From: Tildeniella torsiva UHER 1998/13D
Lineage (GTDB): Bacteria; Cyanobacteriota; Cyanobacteriia; Phormidesmidales; Phormidesmidaceae
Length of the DNA stretch: 64,000 nucleotides
NCBI GenBank assembly: GCA_019358835.1
Contig: JAHHIH010000018.1
Span: 1 to 64,000, forward strand
Reading direction: 5' to 3'
Shown here in pieces: positions 15,901 through 24,352 of this stretch. A program made the translations under genes and the position numbers. A model generated the notes under the pieces. The model was not told the origin of the DNA. It did not search any database and saw only the letters and a list, made by a program, of their open reading frames with translations. How positions within the stretch are numbered: the first letter of the stretch is position 1; each line of letters starts with the position of its first letter.

Positions 15901-16050
15901 GTAGGGTGCATTCACGGTCAAACCCGAAACGGTGGATCTGCGATCGCACCTGGCCGCAATGCACCATCTTCATGGCATCCCAGCGGTGCATTGCGGCTAG
16001 CCCAGTCTGGGGCGATTGGCTTTGGTCGATCAGCCGCTAATGCACCCTAC
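15901..16050. repeat. Nested palindromic repeat element (150 bp)
   Basis: GTAGGGTGCATT (15901-15912) pairs exactly with 16039-16050, and inside it GCCGCAATGCACC (15953-15965) pairs exactly with 15985-15997. The words GTAGGGTGCATT and GGTGCATTGCGGC are typical of interspersed palindromic elements scattered through cyanobacterial genomes; a related short form (GGTGGGCATTGCCCAC) is seen near 35,200. Confidence 0.65.
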
Positions 16051-16089
16051 AGATCTATCCACCTTTTGCACATCACTAATTAAATTACT

Positions 16090-16290
16090 ATGCTCTCTGC
16101 TGCTAAGACCGTTGTGTTTGACCCGGCGCTGCAGCACAAGTACAGCCAGCCGCTGCCTCGCTATACCAGCTACCCTCCGGCGACGGAAATGACCGAAGAC
16201 TTTAGCGCTAGGGATTTTGAGGCCGCGATCGCCGTGGGCAACTATAAGCAGACACCCCTGTCGCTCCACTGCCACATTCCCTGCCAACTG
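16090..16290 (+). pseudogene. hemN: N-terminal fragment of hemN (anaerobic coproporphyrinogen III oxidase)
   Basis: The first residues, including KYSQPLPRYTSYPPATEM and LSLHCHIP, match the start of HemN, the radical-SAM oxidase of oxygen-independent heme synthesis. The intact protein has about 460 residues; homology stops just where the CXXXCXXC iron-sulfur motif should begin. The gene is dead. Its place after ho2 is that of the usual chlAII-ho2-hemN cluster, so the low-oxygen branch has been lost here by deletion. Confidence 0.8.
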
Positions 16291-16299
16291 CTTGCAGGT

Positions 16300-16465
16300 G
16301 TGCAAGTTTCGCGATCGCCGCGAAACCTACTGCATTCTGCGCGCCCTTGATCGCGCCTGCCGGGGCGATGTGGAAAATGGCCTGGTGTTTGCGGGCCGCA
16401 GCGTCGGGGGGAGCAGCGGCATTCAGCCAGTGGCAGCGGTCATGGCGGAGCTGGTGGGCGCTTAG
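16300..16465 (+). pseudogene. C-terminal fragment of a nitronate monooxygenase-like flavoprotein
   Basis: In the +1 frame after the hemN break the sequence reads RRETYCILRALDRACRGDVE, then NGLVFAGRSVGG and VAAVMAELVGA, which is the closing part of NAD(P)H-dependent flavin oxidoreductases of the 2-nitropropane dioxygenase family. The rest of that gene is absent. A deletion has apparently joined the 5' end of hemN to the 3' end of a neighbouring gene. Confidence 0.6.
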
Positions 16466-16561
16466 GTGGGTGAGGGGTAGGGGGTTGTGTCAAACGATTC
16501 GCTGAAGCTGAGCGTCTTTTGGAATTAGCAGTAAAGACACTCGGCTCCAGCGGAGTTTAAG

Positions 16562-16915
16562 CTATTTGGCCCCGGCACTGGCGGCGGCCAAAATTTGGGG
16601 CAGGCCAATTTCGCTGCACACCTCGTAGAACGAGGTCACGGGCGGCGTCTCAAACAGGTGGGCAATTTTGCCCAGGGTCTGCTGATAGACTTCGCTCTGG
16701 TGGTCGTCCATGTCCTCAATACTGTCCCAGAGAATGATCGCAATGCCGCGATCGCTGCCGGGTTCTTGCAGCAGGTAGGCTCCCTGGAAGCCTTTGGTAT
16801 AGGTCGAGACCGCCTTTTCGTAGAGCTGGCGGGCTTCGCTAAAACAGCCGGGTTTAAATTCACCAATGGCTACGTAGGCATACTTGTGGCGGAGAAAATC
16901 GTCGAAGTCGGTCAT
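16562..16915 (-). CDS. Antibiotic-biosynthesis-monooxygenase-like (ABM fold) protein
   Basis: 117 residues with an alpha+beta ferredoxin-like outline: YVAIGEFKPGCFSEARQLYE, then GFQGAYLLQEPGSDRGIAII and LWDSIEDMDDHQSEVYQQTL. This is the pattern of small ABM-type or EthD-like proteins that act as heme-degrading or quinone-linked oxygenases, or have no enzyme activity. Lying close to a heme oxygenase gene may hint at heme handling, but the strand is opposite. Specific function unknown. Confidence 0.65.
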   Translation of the reverse strand: MTDFDDFLRHKYAYVAIGEFKPGCFSEARQLYEKAVSTYTKGFQGAYLLQEPGSDRGIAIILWDSIEDMDDHQSEVYQQTLGKIAHLFETPPVTSFYEVCSEIGLPQILAAASAGAK

Positions 16916-17005
16916 AAATGGAATCAGTCCTAGGTCTGGTCGTAGATCTAGTGTCGATCAGATGGTGGCACCCGACACTTTTTTTTACCCAGGCTTTAGA
17001 TTCTG

Positions 17006-17512
17006 TTACCGATTTTCTAATAGGCGCTGGCCCCAGGCTTTGAGCGCCTGACCCAGGCGCACTCGGGTTTGCTGCCAGCCCTGCATCAGGCGATTGCCCC
17101 AGCCCTTGCGCTTGGGCAGCGTCACCACGATCGCCCCGTTGTGATAGGCCACCTGCACCTGGCGATCGATCACCGTTGCGGGCAGCGGCACTGTCTGCTG
17201 AAAGTAGTTAATGCCTAGGGCTTGAATCAGCGGGCTGCGGTAGCCCGACTGCCGCTGGCCCGAAAAGGTCAGCGATTTCTTAGTGGCCCGCACCTGCACG
17301 GCCTGGGGCTCAACTCCCGGTAAAAAGGCGGTGACCACGAGGGCATCGCCGATGTCTTCAATTTCGACCGAGGGCACCTGCACTCGGCCTGAGGATGAGA
17401 GACCTAGGGGCATGAGGGCAGCGGCGATCGCATCCATCTGTGCCTGGGCCGCACCCAAACTCCAGATCGGAGGACGAAACGACGACTGGTGAGATGACTG
17501 CCCGGCGACCAT
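17006..17512 (-). CDS. Hsp20/alpha-crystallin small heat-shock protein
   Basis: The 168-residue protein contains an alpha-crystallin domain (about residues 45-135): VEIEDIGDALVVTAFLPGVE, then VQVRATKKSLTFSGQ, then FQQTVPLPATVIDRQVQVAY and HNGAIVVTLPK. The closing A-X-X-X-N-G-X-I/L motif appears as AYHNGAIVVTLPK. The N-terminal arm is short and hydrophobic; the C-terminus is unusually basic and lacks a clear I-X-I oligomerisation motif. It likely holds unfolding proteins during stress. The sequence is divergent from the main cyanobacterial HspA. Confidence 0.75.
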   Translation of the reverse strand: MVAGQSSHQSSFRPPIWSLGAAQAQMDAIAAALMPLGLSSSGRVQVPSVEIEDIGDALVVTAFLPGVEPQAVQVRATKKSLTFSGQRQSGYRSPLIQALGINYFQQTVPLPATVIDRQVQVAYHNGAIVVTLPKRKGWGNRLMQGWQQTRVRLGQALKAWGQRLLENR

Positions 17513-17637
17513 AGCCTTAACTCCCTGCTTTCTATACTTAAATCATCGCGGTAAGCTCGCTGTTCGGCAGGTCGGGAAAGCCCCCCAGACCCGGTGGGGT
17601 ATAACCGTCATCTCCCCTTTTGCGACCCGGCTATTCC

Positions 17638-18720
17638 ATGAGAGGCTCTGCCATCAGAAAAATCCTTCACATCGACATGGATGCCTTCTACGCCTCCGTG
17701 GAGCAGCGCGACTTTCCCCAGTACCGGGGCAAGCCTCTGGTGGTAGGCGGACGGCCTGAGCAGCGGGGGGCCGTCGCAGCGGCCAGCTACGAGGCCCGTC
17801 GGTACGGCATTCATTCGGCCATGCCCGCCCGCATTGCCCAGCAGCGCTGCCCCGAGCTAATCTTTGCCCGCCCCCGCTTCGAGGTTTACAAGGAGTTGTC
17901 GGGGCAAATTCGAGAGATCTTTCACCGCTACACCCACCTGGTAGAGCCGCTGTCCCTCGACGAGGCCTATCTGGATGTCACCACCAATGCGCTGGAGGAA
18001 CCCTCTGCCCTGGTGCTGGCCCGCGCTATCAAGGCCGACATTCAGGCCACCACTCAGCTCACGGCGTCTGCTGGCGTATCGGTCAACAAGTTTTTGGCCA
18101 AAATGGCCAGTGGGCAGAACAAGCCCGACGGCCTGACGCTGATTTTGCCCGACCAGGCCGAGGCCTTTGTCGCCGCCCTGCCCATTGAGAAATTCCACGG
18201 CATTGGCTATGTGACCGCCCGCAAAATGCACGCCCTGGGCATTGCTACCGGGGCCGACCTGCGCGACTGGGCCGAGGCCGACCTAGTGCAGCACTTTGGC
18301 AAGGTGGGGCACTTCTACTACCGCGTTGCCCAGGGCGAAGACGATCGCCCCGTCAATCCCAACCGCATTCGCAAATCGATTGGGGCCGAGCGATCGTTCT
18401 CGCCCGACCTGACCCAGCTGGCGGATATGCTGACCGCCCTAGAGCGGGTCGCCAACGAGGTCATTACTCGCCTGCAAGAGCAGCCCCGCCGGGGCCACAC
18501 CCTCACCCTCAAGATCAAGTACGCCAACTATCGGCAGATTACCCGCAGCCGCACCTTTGTGACGGCGATTAGCCCCGAGTCGCCCCTTTTTTCCTGGGTG
18601 GAAGAGATGCTGCTGGCCCACCTGGATCGCGATCGGCCCGTGCGCTTGCTGGGGCTAACTCTCTCAAATCTGGAACCGATTGGCGAGCCCGATTATGTGC
18701 AGCTTTCTCTGGAAGTCTAG
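17638..18720 (+). CDS. dinB: DNA polymerase IV (translesion, Y family)
   Basis: The 360-residue protein has IDMDAFYASVEQRD near residue 13 (first metal Asp and steric gate), LSLDEAYLDVT around residue 107 (catalytic Asp-Glu), ASGQNKPDGLT, the thumb segment FHGIGYVTARKMHALGI and the little-finger region KSIGAERSFSPDL. DinB copies past minor-groove lesions with low fidelity. The end lacks an obvious QLXLF clamp-binding peptide but closes YVQLSLEV, which may serve. ATG 17638 aligns with the family start. The umuC copy at 7.85 kb is broken, so this is the only intact Y-family polymerase in the window. Confidence 0.93.
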   Translation: MRGSAIRKILHIDMDAFYASVEQRDFPQYRGKPLVVGGRPEQRGAVAAASYEARRYGIHSAMPARIAQQRCPELIFARPRFEVYKELSGQIREIFHRYTHLVEPLSLDEAYLDVTTNALEEPSALVLARAIKADIQATTQLTASAGVSVNKFLAKMASGQNKPDGLTLILPDQAEAFVAALPIEKFHGIGYVTARKMHALGIATGADLRDWAEADLVQHFGKVGHFYYRVAQGEDDRPVNPNRIRKSIGAERSFSPDLTQLADMLTALERVANEVITRLQEQPRRGHTLTLKIKYANYRQITRSRTFVTAISPESPLFSWVEEMLLAHLDRDRPVRLLGLTLSNLEPIGEPDYVQLSLEV

Positions 18721-18840
18721 CCCCCCGAGAGTGAGCGCCTAGGAAATTTTCGGTTCTGGATGAGCATCAACAGAAACAGCCCAGATCCTAAGATCTGGAC
18801 TGTTCAGCTAACGGGATAATCTAACGACTTTAGGCGATCG

Positions 18841-19011
18841 CTAGTCACGCTGGTCGCGGTTGTAGTTGATCAGTTCGCCGATAGTGACAACGCCATCGCC
18901 ATTGCGGTCGGCGGCGAGGTCATTGAGGTGGGTCTGCCCGGCCTGGGCAGCAGAAACCATGGCCAGGGTGGACAGCACAATGGTTAAACCAGATAGTAAG
19001 TAGCGTTTCAT
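18841..19011 (-). CDS. Small secreted EF-hand protein
   Basis: A 56-residue protein beginning MKRYLLSGLTIVLSTLAMVS with a clear signal peptide (cleavage likely at AQA-G, residues 22-25). The mature part is a single EF-hand loop, DRNGDGVVTIGEL, in which the calcium ligands at positions 1, 3, 5, 7, 9 and 12 are D, N, D, V, T and E. Such tiny exported proteins could bind calcium or pair as dimers; one EF-hand alone is unusual. An AAGGAG ribosome binding site lies upstream on the minus strand. Confidence 0.65.
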   Translation of the reverse strand: MKRYLLSGLTIVLSTLAMVSAAQAGQTHLNDLAADRNGDGVVTIGELINYNRDQRD

Positions 19012-19157
19012 ACGGGTTCTCCTTGAGCAAAGGGGTTAGGCTTTGCTGGCTTGTGGTCTACGGTTTCTATGGTGCAGAGCCAAGCTGAGAGCCAAATAAA
19101 TGTAGCCTAAAATACTATTAGTGCCGCCTGAGAAAGAAATTAAACGGCTTTCACCGG

Positions 19158-19358
19158 CTAATCTTTTTGACCCAACCCCTGCCAGAGAGCGGCTTCGCTG
19201 GACATCACCAAACCTTGGCCTGACGTTTCGGCCTGCTCGATCGCAACCAGGGTAGAGGCGGCACCGACAAAGGTGGCGGCGGCAAAGACAGCGGCAACAG
19301 TGGCGACGACCTCTAGTCGGTGAAGGGCGATCGCAACTCCAGGAGCTTGAAATCTCAT
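19158..19358 (-). CDS. Small single-pass membrane protein, unknown
   Basis: 66 residues with one hydrophobic segment VVATVAAVFAAATFVGAAST (about residues 17-36) after a short basic N-terminus (MRFQAPGVAIALHRLE). No family recognised. A GTA-N8-TAC palindrome lies 45 bases upstream of its ATG and the gene is divergent from nrtP, so it could share nitrogen control; this is inference. An overlapping longer minus-strand frame (19036-19368) is Arg/Cys-rich and was rejected. Confidence 0.45.
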   Translation of the reverse strand: MRFQAPGVAIALHRLEVVATVAAVFAAATFVGAASTLVAIEQAETSGQGLVMSSEAALWQGLGQKD

Positions 19359-19402
19359 TAGCTAGCACAAAGGGGAATGATCTCCCCTTATTCTATCATT
19401 TT

Positions 19403-19416
19403 GTAGCTATATATAC
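19403..19416. promoter_or_regulatory. Candidate NtcA binding site GTA-N8-TAC
   Basis: GTAGCTATATATAC matches the NtcA consensus exactly, in a region divergent between a small membrane-protein gene and the nitrate transporter gene, which is a classic NtcA target. It lies about 385 bases before the nrtP start, and no TA-N3-T box is seen at the ideal spacing, so chance occurrence remains possible. Confidence 0.4.
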
Positions 19417-19801
19417 AGAAATATTCGAGATCTGTCGGTTCGCCCTGGCGAATGATATTGCAGTAAACGCATTGCGGCAGCGCAGAAAAACCATCGGCGT
19501 AGGTGTTTTGTAAACACTTACACAGAGCGCCCTTGGGTTCGCCATTAATCTTTGCCTATGAAAAAGATTTATTTGTAGGCAACCCGTTTTATCGGCGATT
19601 TCAGCTCACTGATTTTAGGCTTGCCTGCGTTTAAGTTTTTCCAATGTGAATGAAAATGTTTGGGTTTTCATTCTAGATAGCCGGTTTCAATCGCATGTAG
19701 GACTGCAAGGTTAAGGCTGCGATCGCGCTAGTTTATCGCAGGTTTTACTGCGGCCAAATTAGGTTTCTAGAGTCATCATCTAATTTCTGGAGTTGAGTAT
19801 T

Positions 19802-21301
19802 ATGGCTGGGTTGTGGTCGTTTAGCGGCAGGTATAAAATCCTGCATATGACGTGGTTTGCCTTCTTTCTCACGTTTGTAATTTGGTTTAACTTTGCCCCC
19901 TTGGCCACGGCCATTAAGGCCGACCTGGGGCTGAGCGACCCACAAATGCGCACCATCGCCATCTGCAACGTGGCGCTGACGGTGCCCGCCCGCATTATTG
20001 TCGGCATGGTGCTCGATCGCTTTGGCCCGCGCATTACTTACTCCTGCCTGCTGATCTATGCGGCGTTTCCCTGTATCGCCTTTGCCATGGCGCAAAATTT
20101 TGAGCAAATGGTCTATTCGCGGCTGGCGCTGAGCATTGTCGGCTGCGGCTTTGTGATTGGCATTCGCATGGTGGCCGAGTGGTTCGAAGATAATGAAATT
20201 GGCCTGGCGGAAGGCATCTACGGCGGCTGGGGCAACTTTGGCTCGGCTGGGGCGGCGTTTACCCTACCGTCGATTGCAGCGGCGCTGGGCTTTTTGACGG
20301 CGGGCCAGGTGAACTGGCGACTGGCGATCGCCCTCACTGGCATTGCCGCCGCCTGCTACGGCGTCGTTTACTACTTCAATGTCACCGATACCCCGCCGGG
20401 CAAGGTCTACCAGCGCCCCCAAAGCAGCGCCGGGATGGAAGTCACCAGCCAGCGCGACTTCTGGTTTTTGCTGGCGACGAATATTCCCCTAGTGGGGGTG
20501 CTAGGGCTGATTGCCTGGCGATTGACCAAGGTGGACTTTATTGGCAGTCAAGCGCTCGTGGTTATCGGGGTGCTGTTAATCGGGCTCTACCTATTCCAGG
20601 CCTACAACATTTGGCAGGCCAACAAGCCGCTAATGACCGGGGCCAAGCGCTATTCTCCCGAGGAACGCTACAAATTTTCCCAGGTGTTTAACCTGGAAAT
20701 GGCCTACGTGGCCTGCTTTGGCTCTGAGCTGGCGGTGGTGTCGATGCTGCCCACCTACTTTGAGCGCGGCTTTGGGCTCACTGCCGCCGTCGCTGGAGCC
20801 GTCGCCGGTATGTACGCCTTTATGAACCTGGTGGCCAGACCGGGCGGCGGTCTGCTGTCAGACAAACTGGGCAGCCGCAAGCTGACGCTGGTGGTCACCA
20901 TCGCGGGCACGGGTGTAGGCTACCTGCTATTCAGCATGTTTGGCCAGGGCATCCCGATCCTCTTTGTGGTGCTGATGACGATGGTGGCGTCGTTCTTTGT
21001 GATGGCGGCGGAGGGAGCCACCTTTGCCATTGTGCCCCTGGTGAAACCTCGCATTACCGGGCAGATTGCGGGCAATGTGGGGGCCTACGGCAACGTCGGC
21101 GCGGTGGTTTACCTGACGGTGTATAGCCTTTTGCCCCAGGGGGTGGCGGGCGACAAGCTGTTCTTTCAAATGCTGGGCTGTGTGGCGCTGATCGTCGCCT
21201 TTTTGAATGCTTTCACGCTGAGGGAAGTGGTGGGTTCCCACGCTGAGCATGGGATGCCAGTACCGGCGGCGGTGCCGGTGGAGCAGGGCGATCGCCTGTA
21301 G
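19802..21301 (+). CDS. nrtP: NrtP-type nitrate/nitrite transporter (MFS)
   Basis: A 499-residue, twelve-helix major facilitator of the nitrate/nitrite porter family. The N-terminus MTWFAFFLTFVIWFNFAPL and the signature glycine-rich helices GGWGNFGSAGAAF (helix 5) and GQIAGNVGAYGNVGAVVYL (helix 11) are characteristic; the substrate-binding Arg residues fall in VPARIIVGMVLDRFGPR and GTRM-equivalent GIRMVAEWF. It imports nitrate or nitrite with high affinity from the medium. ATG 19802 is preferred over TTG 19793 because GGAG lies 9 bases upstream of it. A long leader (about 430 bases) precedes it and no nir or nar gene is adjacent. Confidence 0.9.
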   Translation: MAGLWSFSGRYKILHMTWFAFFLTFVIWFNFAPLATAIKADLGLSDPQMRTIAICNVALTVPARIIVGMVLDRFGPRITYSCLLIYAAFPCIAFAMAQNFEQMVYSRLALSIVGCGFVIGIRMVAEWFEDNEIGLAEGIYGGWGNFGSAGAAFTLPSIAAALGFLTAGQVNWRLAIALTGIAAACYGVVYYFNVTDTPPGKVYQRPQSSAGMEVTSQRDFWFLLATNIPLVGVLGLIAWRLTKVDFIGSQALVVIGVLLIGLYLFQAYNIWQANKPLMTGAKRYSPEERYKFSQVFNLEMAYVACFGSELAVVSMLPTYFERGFGLTAAVAGAVAGMYAFMNLVARPGGGLLSDKLGSRKLTLVVTIAGTGVGYLLFSMFGQGIPILFVVLMTMVASFFVMAAEGATFAIVPLVKPRITGQIAGNVGAYGNVGAVVYLTVYSLLPQGVAGDKLFFQMLGCVALIVAFLNAFTLREVVGSHAEHGMPVPAAVPVEQGDRL

Positions 21302-21361
21302 GGACGCTGCGCGATTCCCCTCTGGGGACGCTACGCGATCGCCTGTAGCTGCATGACCCCA

Positions 21362-21387
21362 TAGGGGCGTAGCATGCTACGCCCCTA
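21362..21387. repeat. Perfect 26-bp palindrome
   Basis: TAGGGGCGTAGCA followed by its exact complement. This word is one of the common interspersed palindromes of cyanobacteria; here, after two related ggGACGCTACGCGAT words (21301-21345), it may also end nrtP transcription. Confidence 0.65.
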
Positions 21388-21465
21388 CCCAGGCTATACC
21401 TCTAAATTTTGAGTCCCCCGCGCTGACAAAGACGCGACCTCGTCCCCTACTTGTGAGGCCAGGCT

Positions 21466-22824
21466 ATGACGGTATCTATGGATTTAGAAAGCGCGTCTTC
21501 CCCCGCTGAGACTGCCCCTCGCGAACTCGACTATGCCCAGACCATGCTGGCCGCCGCCGCCATCGGCATTGTGGGCGGCATCGTCGCCACCACCTACTAC
21601 CTGGTGCTGGAGGGGTTCATGCATCTGGTGTGGCATACCCTGCCTGAAACGCTCGAACCCTTCTTTACCGAGAGCTTCCCCGCCACCAACTATGTGTGGA
21701 TCGCCGCTAGCGTAGGCGGGCTGCTGGTGGGGCTGACGCTGTATTTGATGGGTCTGCCCGGTGAGGTTTCCTTTGTTGTTGAGAAGGTGCACGACCCTGG
21801 CCGCATCGATATTAAGCAGAGCCCGGCGATGGTGGTGGCGTCGCTGTTTTCGATTGTGGCGGGGGGCAGTGCCGGGCCAGAGGCCCCCCTGGTGCAGGTC
21901 AACGGCAGCGTCGGCGGCTGGATGGCCCAAAAGCTGGGCCTCACCCTGCGCACCACGCGGATTTTTACCTTTTGCGGTATGGCGGCGGCCCTTGGGGCTT
22001 TCTTTGGCGCGCCCCTGGGCGGGGCTCTATTTGCCCTGGAGATTCCCCATCGGCGGGGGCTGGAGTATTACGAGGCGCTGATTCCGGCCACCCTGGCAGC
22101 GATTCTGAGCTTTGTGGTGTTTCGCCTCACCACGGGGCTTTCCATCGGCGGCATGTACCACTTCACCTCGATACCCCCGCTGACGCTGACAAATTTGGCG
22201 GAGGGGGCGGTGCTGGGGGCGATCGGGGCGGCGGTGGCAGCGTTGTTTGTGCTGGTGTTTCGCACGGTGGGCTGGCTGACAAGGCCTCTGGAGCACCGCA
22301 CGATTTTGCTGGCGACTCTGGGGGGCCTCGCCATCGGGCTGATTGCTCTAGTGTTTCCCCAGACCCTGTTCTTTGGCGAGCGCGAGATTGAAACGATTAT
22401 CGAAACCGGCTCGACTTTTGGCGTCACCATGCTGCTGCTGATTGGCCTGGCGAAGATGCTGGCGATTAGCTGCACGCTGCATTCGGGCTTTCGCGGCGGG
22501 TTTATCTTTCCGCTGTTTTATATTGGGGCGGCAGTGGGGCTGGCGATCGCCCTCGGCTTTCCGCAGGTGCACCCCACCATCGGCATGGTCTGCATGATGG
22601 CGGCGGTAAATGTGGCGATTACCAAAACCCCGATCAGCACCACGGTAATTCTCAGCGTGCTGTCGGACACGGCCATGGTGCCAGTGATTGTGATCGCCAG
22701 CCTAACCAGCTTTTTGCTGACGATTAATTTGAACATGATCAAAACCCAGAGGGCGCGCCCTCTGCCTGGGGAAGGCGATCGCGACCCACAGAGTACCGTG
22801 CCGCAGCTTCAACCCCAGGGATAG
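21466..22824 (+). CDS. ClC-family chloride channel or Cl-/H+ antiporter
   Basis: A 452-residue polytopic membrane protein. ClC filter signatures are AGGSAGPEAPLVQ (the G-X-X-G-P/E-G-P type motif near helix D-F) and FFGAPLGGALFALE (helix G), with HSGFRGGFIFPLF (the GGIFxP-like motif, helix N) near the C-terminus. The expected gating glutamate is the Glu of GPEAP. No CBS domain follows, so it is the short form. It probably moves chloride or another small anion, possibly fluoride or nitrate; its place next to nrtP is suggestive but unproven. Confidence 0.85.
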   Translation: MTVSMDLESASSPAETAPRELDYAQTMLAAAAIGIVGGIVATTYYLVLEGFMHLVWHTLPETLEPFFTESFPATNYVWIAASVGGLLVGLTLYLMGLPGEVSFVVEKVHDPGRIDIKQSPAMVVASLFSIVAGGSAGPEAPLVQVNGSVGGWMAQKLGLTLRTTRIFTFCGMAAALGAFFGAPLGGALFALEIPHRRGLEYYEALIPATLAAILSFVVFRLTTGLSIGGMYHFTSIPPLTLTNLAEGAVLGAIGAAVAALFVLVFRTVGWLTRPLEHRTILLATLGGLAIGLIALVFPQTLFFGEREIETIIETGSTFGVTMLLLIGLAKMLAISCTLHSGFRGGFIFPLFYIGAAVGLAIALGFPQVHPTIGMVCMMAAVNVAITKTPISTTVILSVLSDTAMVPVIVIASLTSFLLTINLNMIKTQRARPLPGEGDRDPQSTVPQLQPQG

Positions 22825-22876
22825 CTCGGTTAGTTCATCAGGGTAGAAGCAGATGCCGGAGCAGCCTGGCTGGTTG

Positions 22877-23251
22877 CTACCACAGATTCTTGCCGTCAAT
22901 GACGGTTACTGGTGCGGTGGCCGCATCAAAGTCATCGAACAGACGAGCATTTACGCCAATGCGCCTAGTGACTTTATCCCAGCTGCCGTCAAGTTCAAAG
23001 GCTGGACTATCGGAGAACGTGGCGCATCCGCAGGTAGAGCAAAAGTGGTGGGCTACCATTTCGGTATTCCAGCGATATATTGAGTCGCTGCCGTCTGCAA
23101 CAGTGCTGTGAAATTGATCGGGATGAAAGTAGGCCAGCAGCACACCGCGCTTAGAACAGAAAGAACACGTGCAGCGAGTTAGCTGATCGGGCAGATCTCC
23201 CTCAATTTGAAAATGAACCTTTCCGCAGTGGCATTGGCCGGTGATCGACAT
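22877..23251 (-). CDS. GFA-family zinc protein (CENP-V/GFA domain)
   Basis: 124 residues from the ATG at 23251, beginning MSITGQCHCGKVHFQIEGD. The GFA zinc ligands are visible: CHC near residue 7, CTCSFCSKRG near residue 30 and HFCSTCGCATF near residue 84. The family is named after a glutathione-dependent formaldehyde-activating enzyme but most members have unknown substrates. The frame starts six codons earlier at 23269, but the inner ATG matches the family. Confidence 0.85.
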   Translation of the reverse strand: MSITGQCHCGKVHFQIEGDLPDQLTRCTCSFCSKRGVLLAYFHPDQFHSTVADGSDSIYRWNTEMVAHHFCSTCGCATFSDSPAFELDGSWDKVTRRIGVNARLFDDFDAATAPVTVIDGKNLW

Positions 23252-23378
23252 GGCGATTCCTTTGCTCATCGGTGGATCAATGCCTTATTGTACAAATTTG
23301 GCGAGACCTCAACTTCAGAGTACGCGGTGACCTGCCCTACCGCTGGGGGCTTTGAAGAGGGAAATCTGATCGTGCGAC

Positions 23379-23771
23379 CTAATCCTCAAAGCGACCCGTG
23401 GTGTCGCGATCGCGATCGTAGTGTCGCGTGAGCGGAAACGGCGGTAGCCAAGACTCGCGACGAATGATCCAGTTTTCGTAGGTGGGCATCAGTTGGTCAG
23501 GGGCATCTAGGGAGCCTAGGTTGACTTCGATTTCGTCGGCGGTGCGGGCGAAAACAGACGAGCCGCAGCGGGGACAGAAAAACCGCCCGCCGTAGTCGCG
23601 GGTTTCACCAGCGATCGTGACCGCCTCATGGGGGAATATTGCCGCAGCGTAAAACAAGGCTCCATGGTGCTTGCGGCAGTCGAGACAGTGGCAGAGGCCG
23701 ACCCGGTATGGGCGTCCCGTGGCCACAATGCGGACGTTGCCGCACAGGCAACCGCCAGTGAATCGATCCAT
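23379..23771 (-). CDS. GFA-family zinc protein
   Basis: 130 residues, a second and distinct GFA protein: GGCLCGNVRIVATGRPYRVG, LCHCLDCRKHHGALF and FFCPRCGSSVFARTADEIEV supply the zinc-binding cysteines. It is similar in layout to the neighbour 108 bases away but not a recent duplicate. Both lie in a minus-strand run with a cupin and a dienelactone hydrolase, which suggests a small detoxification cluster; this is inference. Confidence 0.85.
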   Translation of the reverse strand: MDRFTGGCLCGNVRIVATGRPYRVGLCHCLDCRKHHGALFYAAAIFPHEAVTIAGETRDYGGRFFCPRCGSSVFARTADEIEVNLGSLDAPDQLMPTYENWIIRRESWLPPFPLTRHYDRDRDTTGRFED

Positions 23772-23848
23772 GCTGCGTTTCCTCTACAATCAAGCGATCG
23801 GGCTGGGTACCACGATTCTATTGATAATTCGGCAGTCATTAGTGATTG

Positions 23849-24310
23849 CTAGTAAGGACTCTGGGCAGGTTCTCCCATGCCATTAGTCCAAATGTCATCT
23901 GGCAGCGATCGGTCGCGGTAGCAAACCCGATCAAGGTCAGGATACGTGATTGTATCTACTGCCGCTCGGGTGCCGACTACAAGGCATCGCGTTGCCTTGG
24001 CGCTACGATTCTCGAAAAAGTGACCTACCGGCACGCCTGCTTGAAACGTGGCAGCATCGCCAGGGCGCAATACAGTCTCCGTATCTCCTTCAATCAGCGT
24101 GATCTCGCCTTCAAGGACATAGACCATTTCATCTTCAGCGCTGTGCCAATGCTTGATCGATGAACGAGAGCCAGGTTGCAGAACCTCAATGAATGCGCCG
24201 AACTGGTTAAGCCCTCCTGCTTCGCTAATCCAGAGCAGACGATCTGGCTCATGGGCAGCGTCAGAAGGGCTTTCTTCTAGGAGGAAACAATCAGGGGTGA
24301 TAACAGGCAC
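23849..24310 (-). CDS. Cupin-domain protein
   Basis: 153 residues with cupin motif 1, GSRSSIKHWHSAEDEMVYVLEG, which supplies two His and the Glu ligand, and motif 2, GVPVGHFFENRSA, which supplies the last His. This is a single-domain cupin of the kind that binds one metal and acts as oxygenase, isomerase or sensor. The C-terminal part (YPDLDRVCYRDRSLPDDIW) resembles XRE-linked and sugar-type cupins annotated as unknown. Substrate not deducible. Confidence 0.8.
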   Translation of the reverse strand: MPVITPDCFLLEESPSDAAHEPDRLLWISEAGGLNQFGAFIEVLQPGSRSSIKHWHSAEDEMVYVLEGEITLIEGDTETVLRPGDAATFQAGVPVGHFFENRSAKATRCLVVGTRAAVDTITYPDLDRVCYRDRSLPDDIWTNGMGEPAQSPY

Positions 24311-24352
24311 GCTGGCACCTCCAGGGATTAATGACTACTTCATTGTGTCGGA

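Noticed and set aside
19036-19368. 110-residue minus-strand frame
   Set aside because: Cys/Arg-rich translation of the neighbouring frame of a better small membrane protein; no family pattern.
19509-19522. Palindrome TGTAAACACTTACA considered as NtcA site
   Set aside because: The half-sites GTA and TAC are six bases apart, not eight, so it does not match the consensus.
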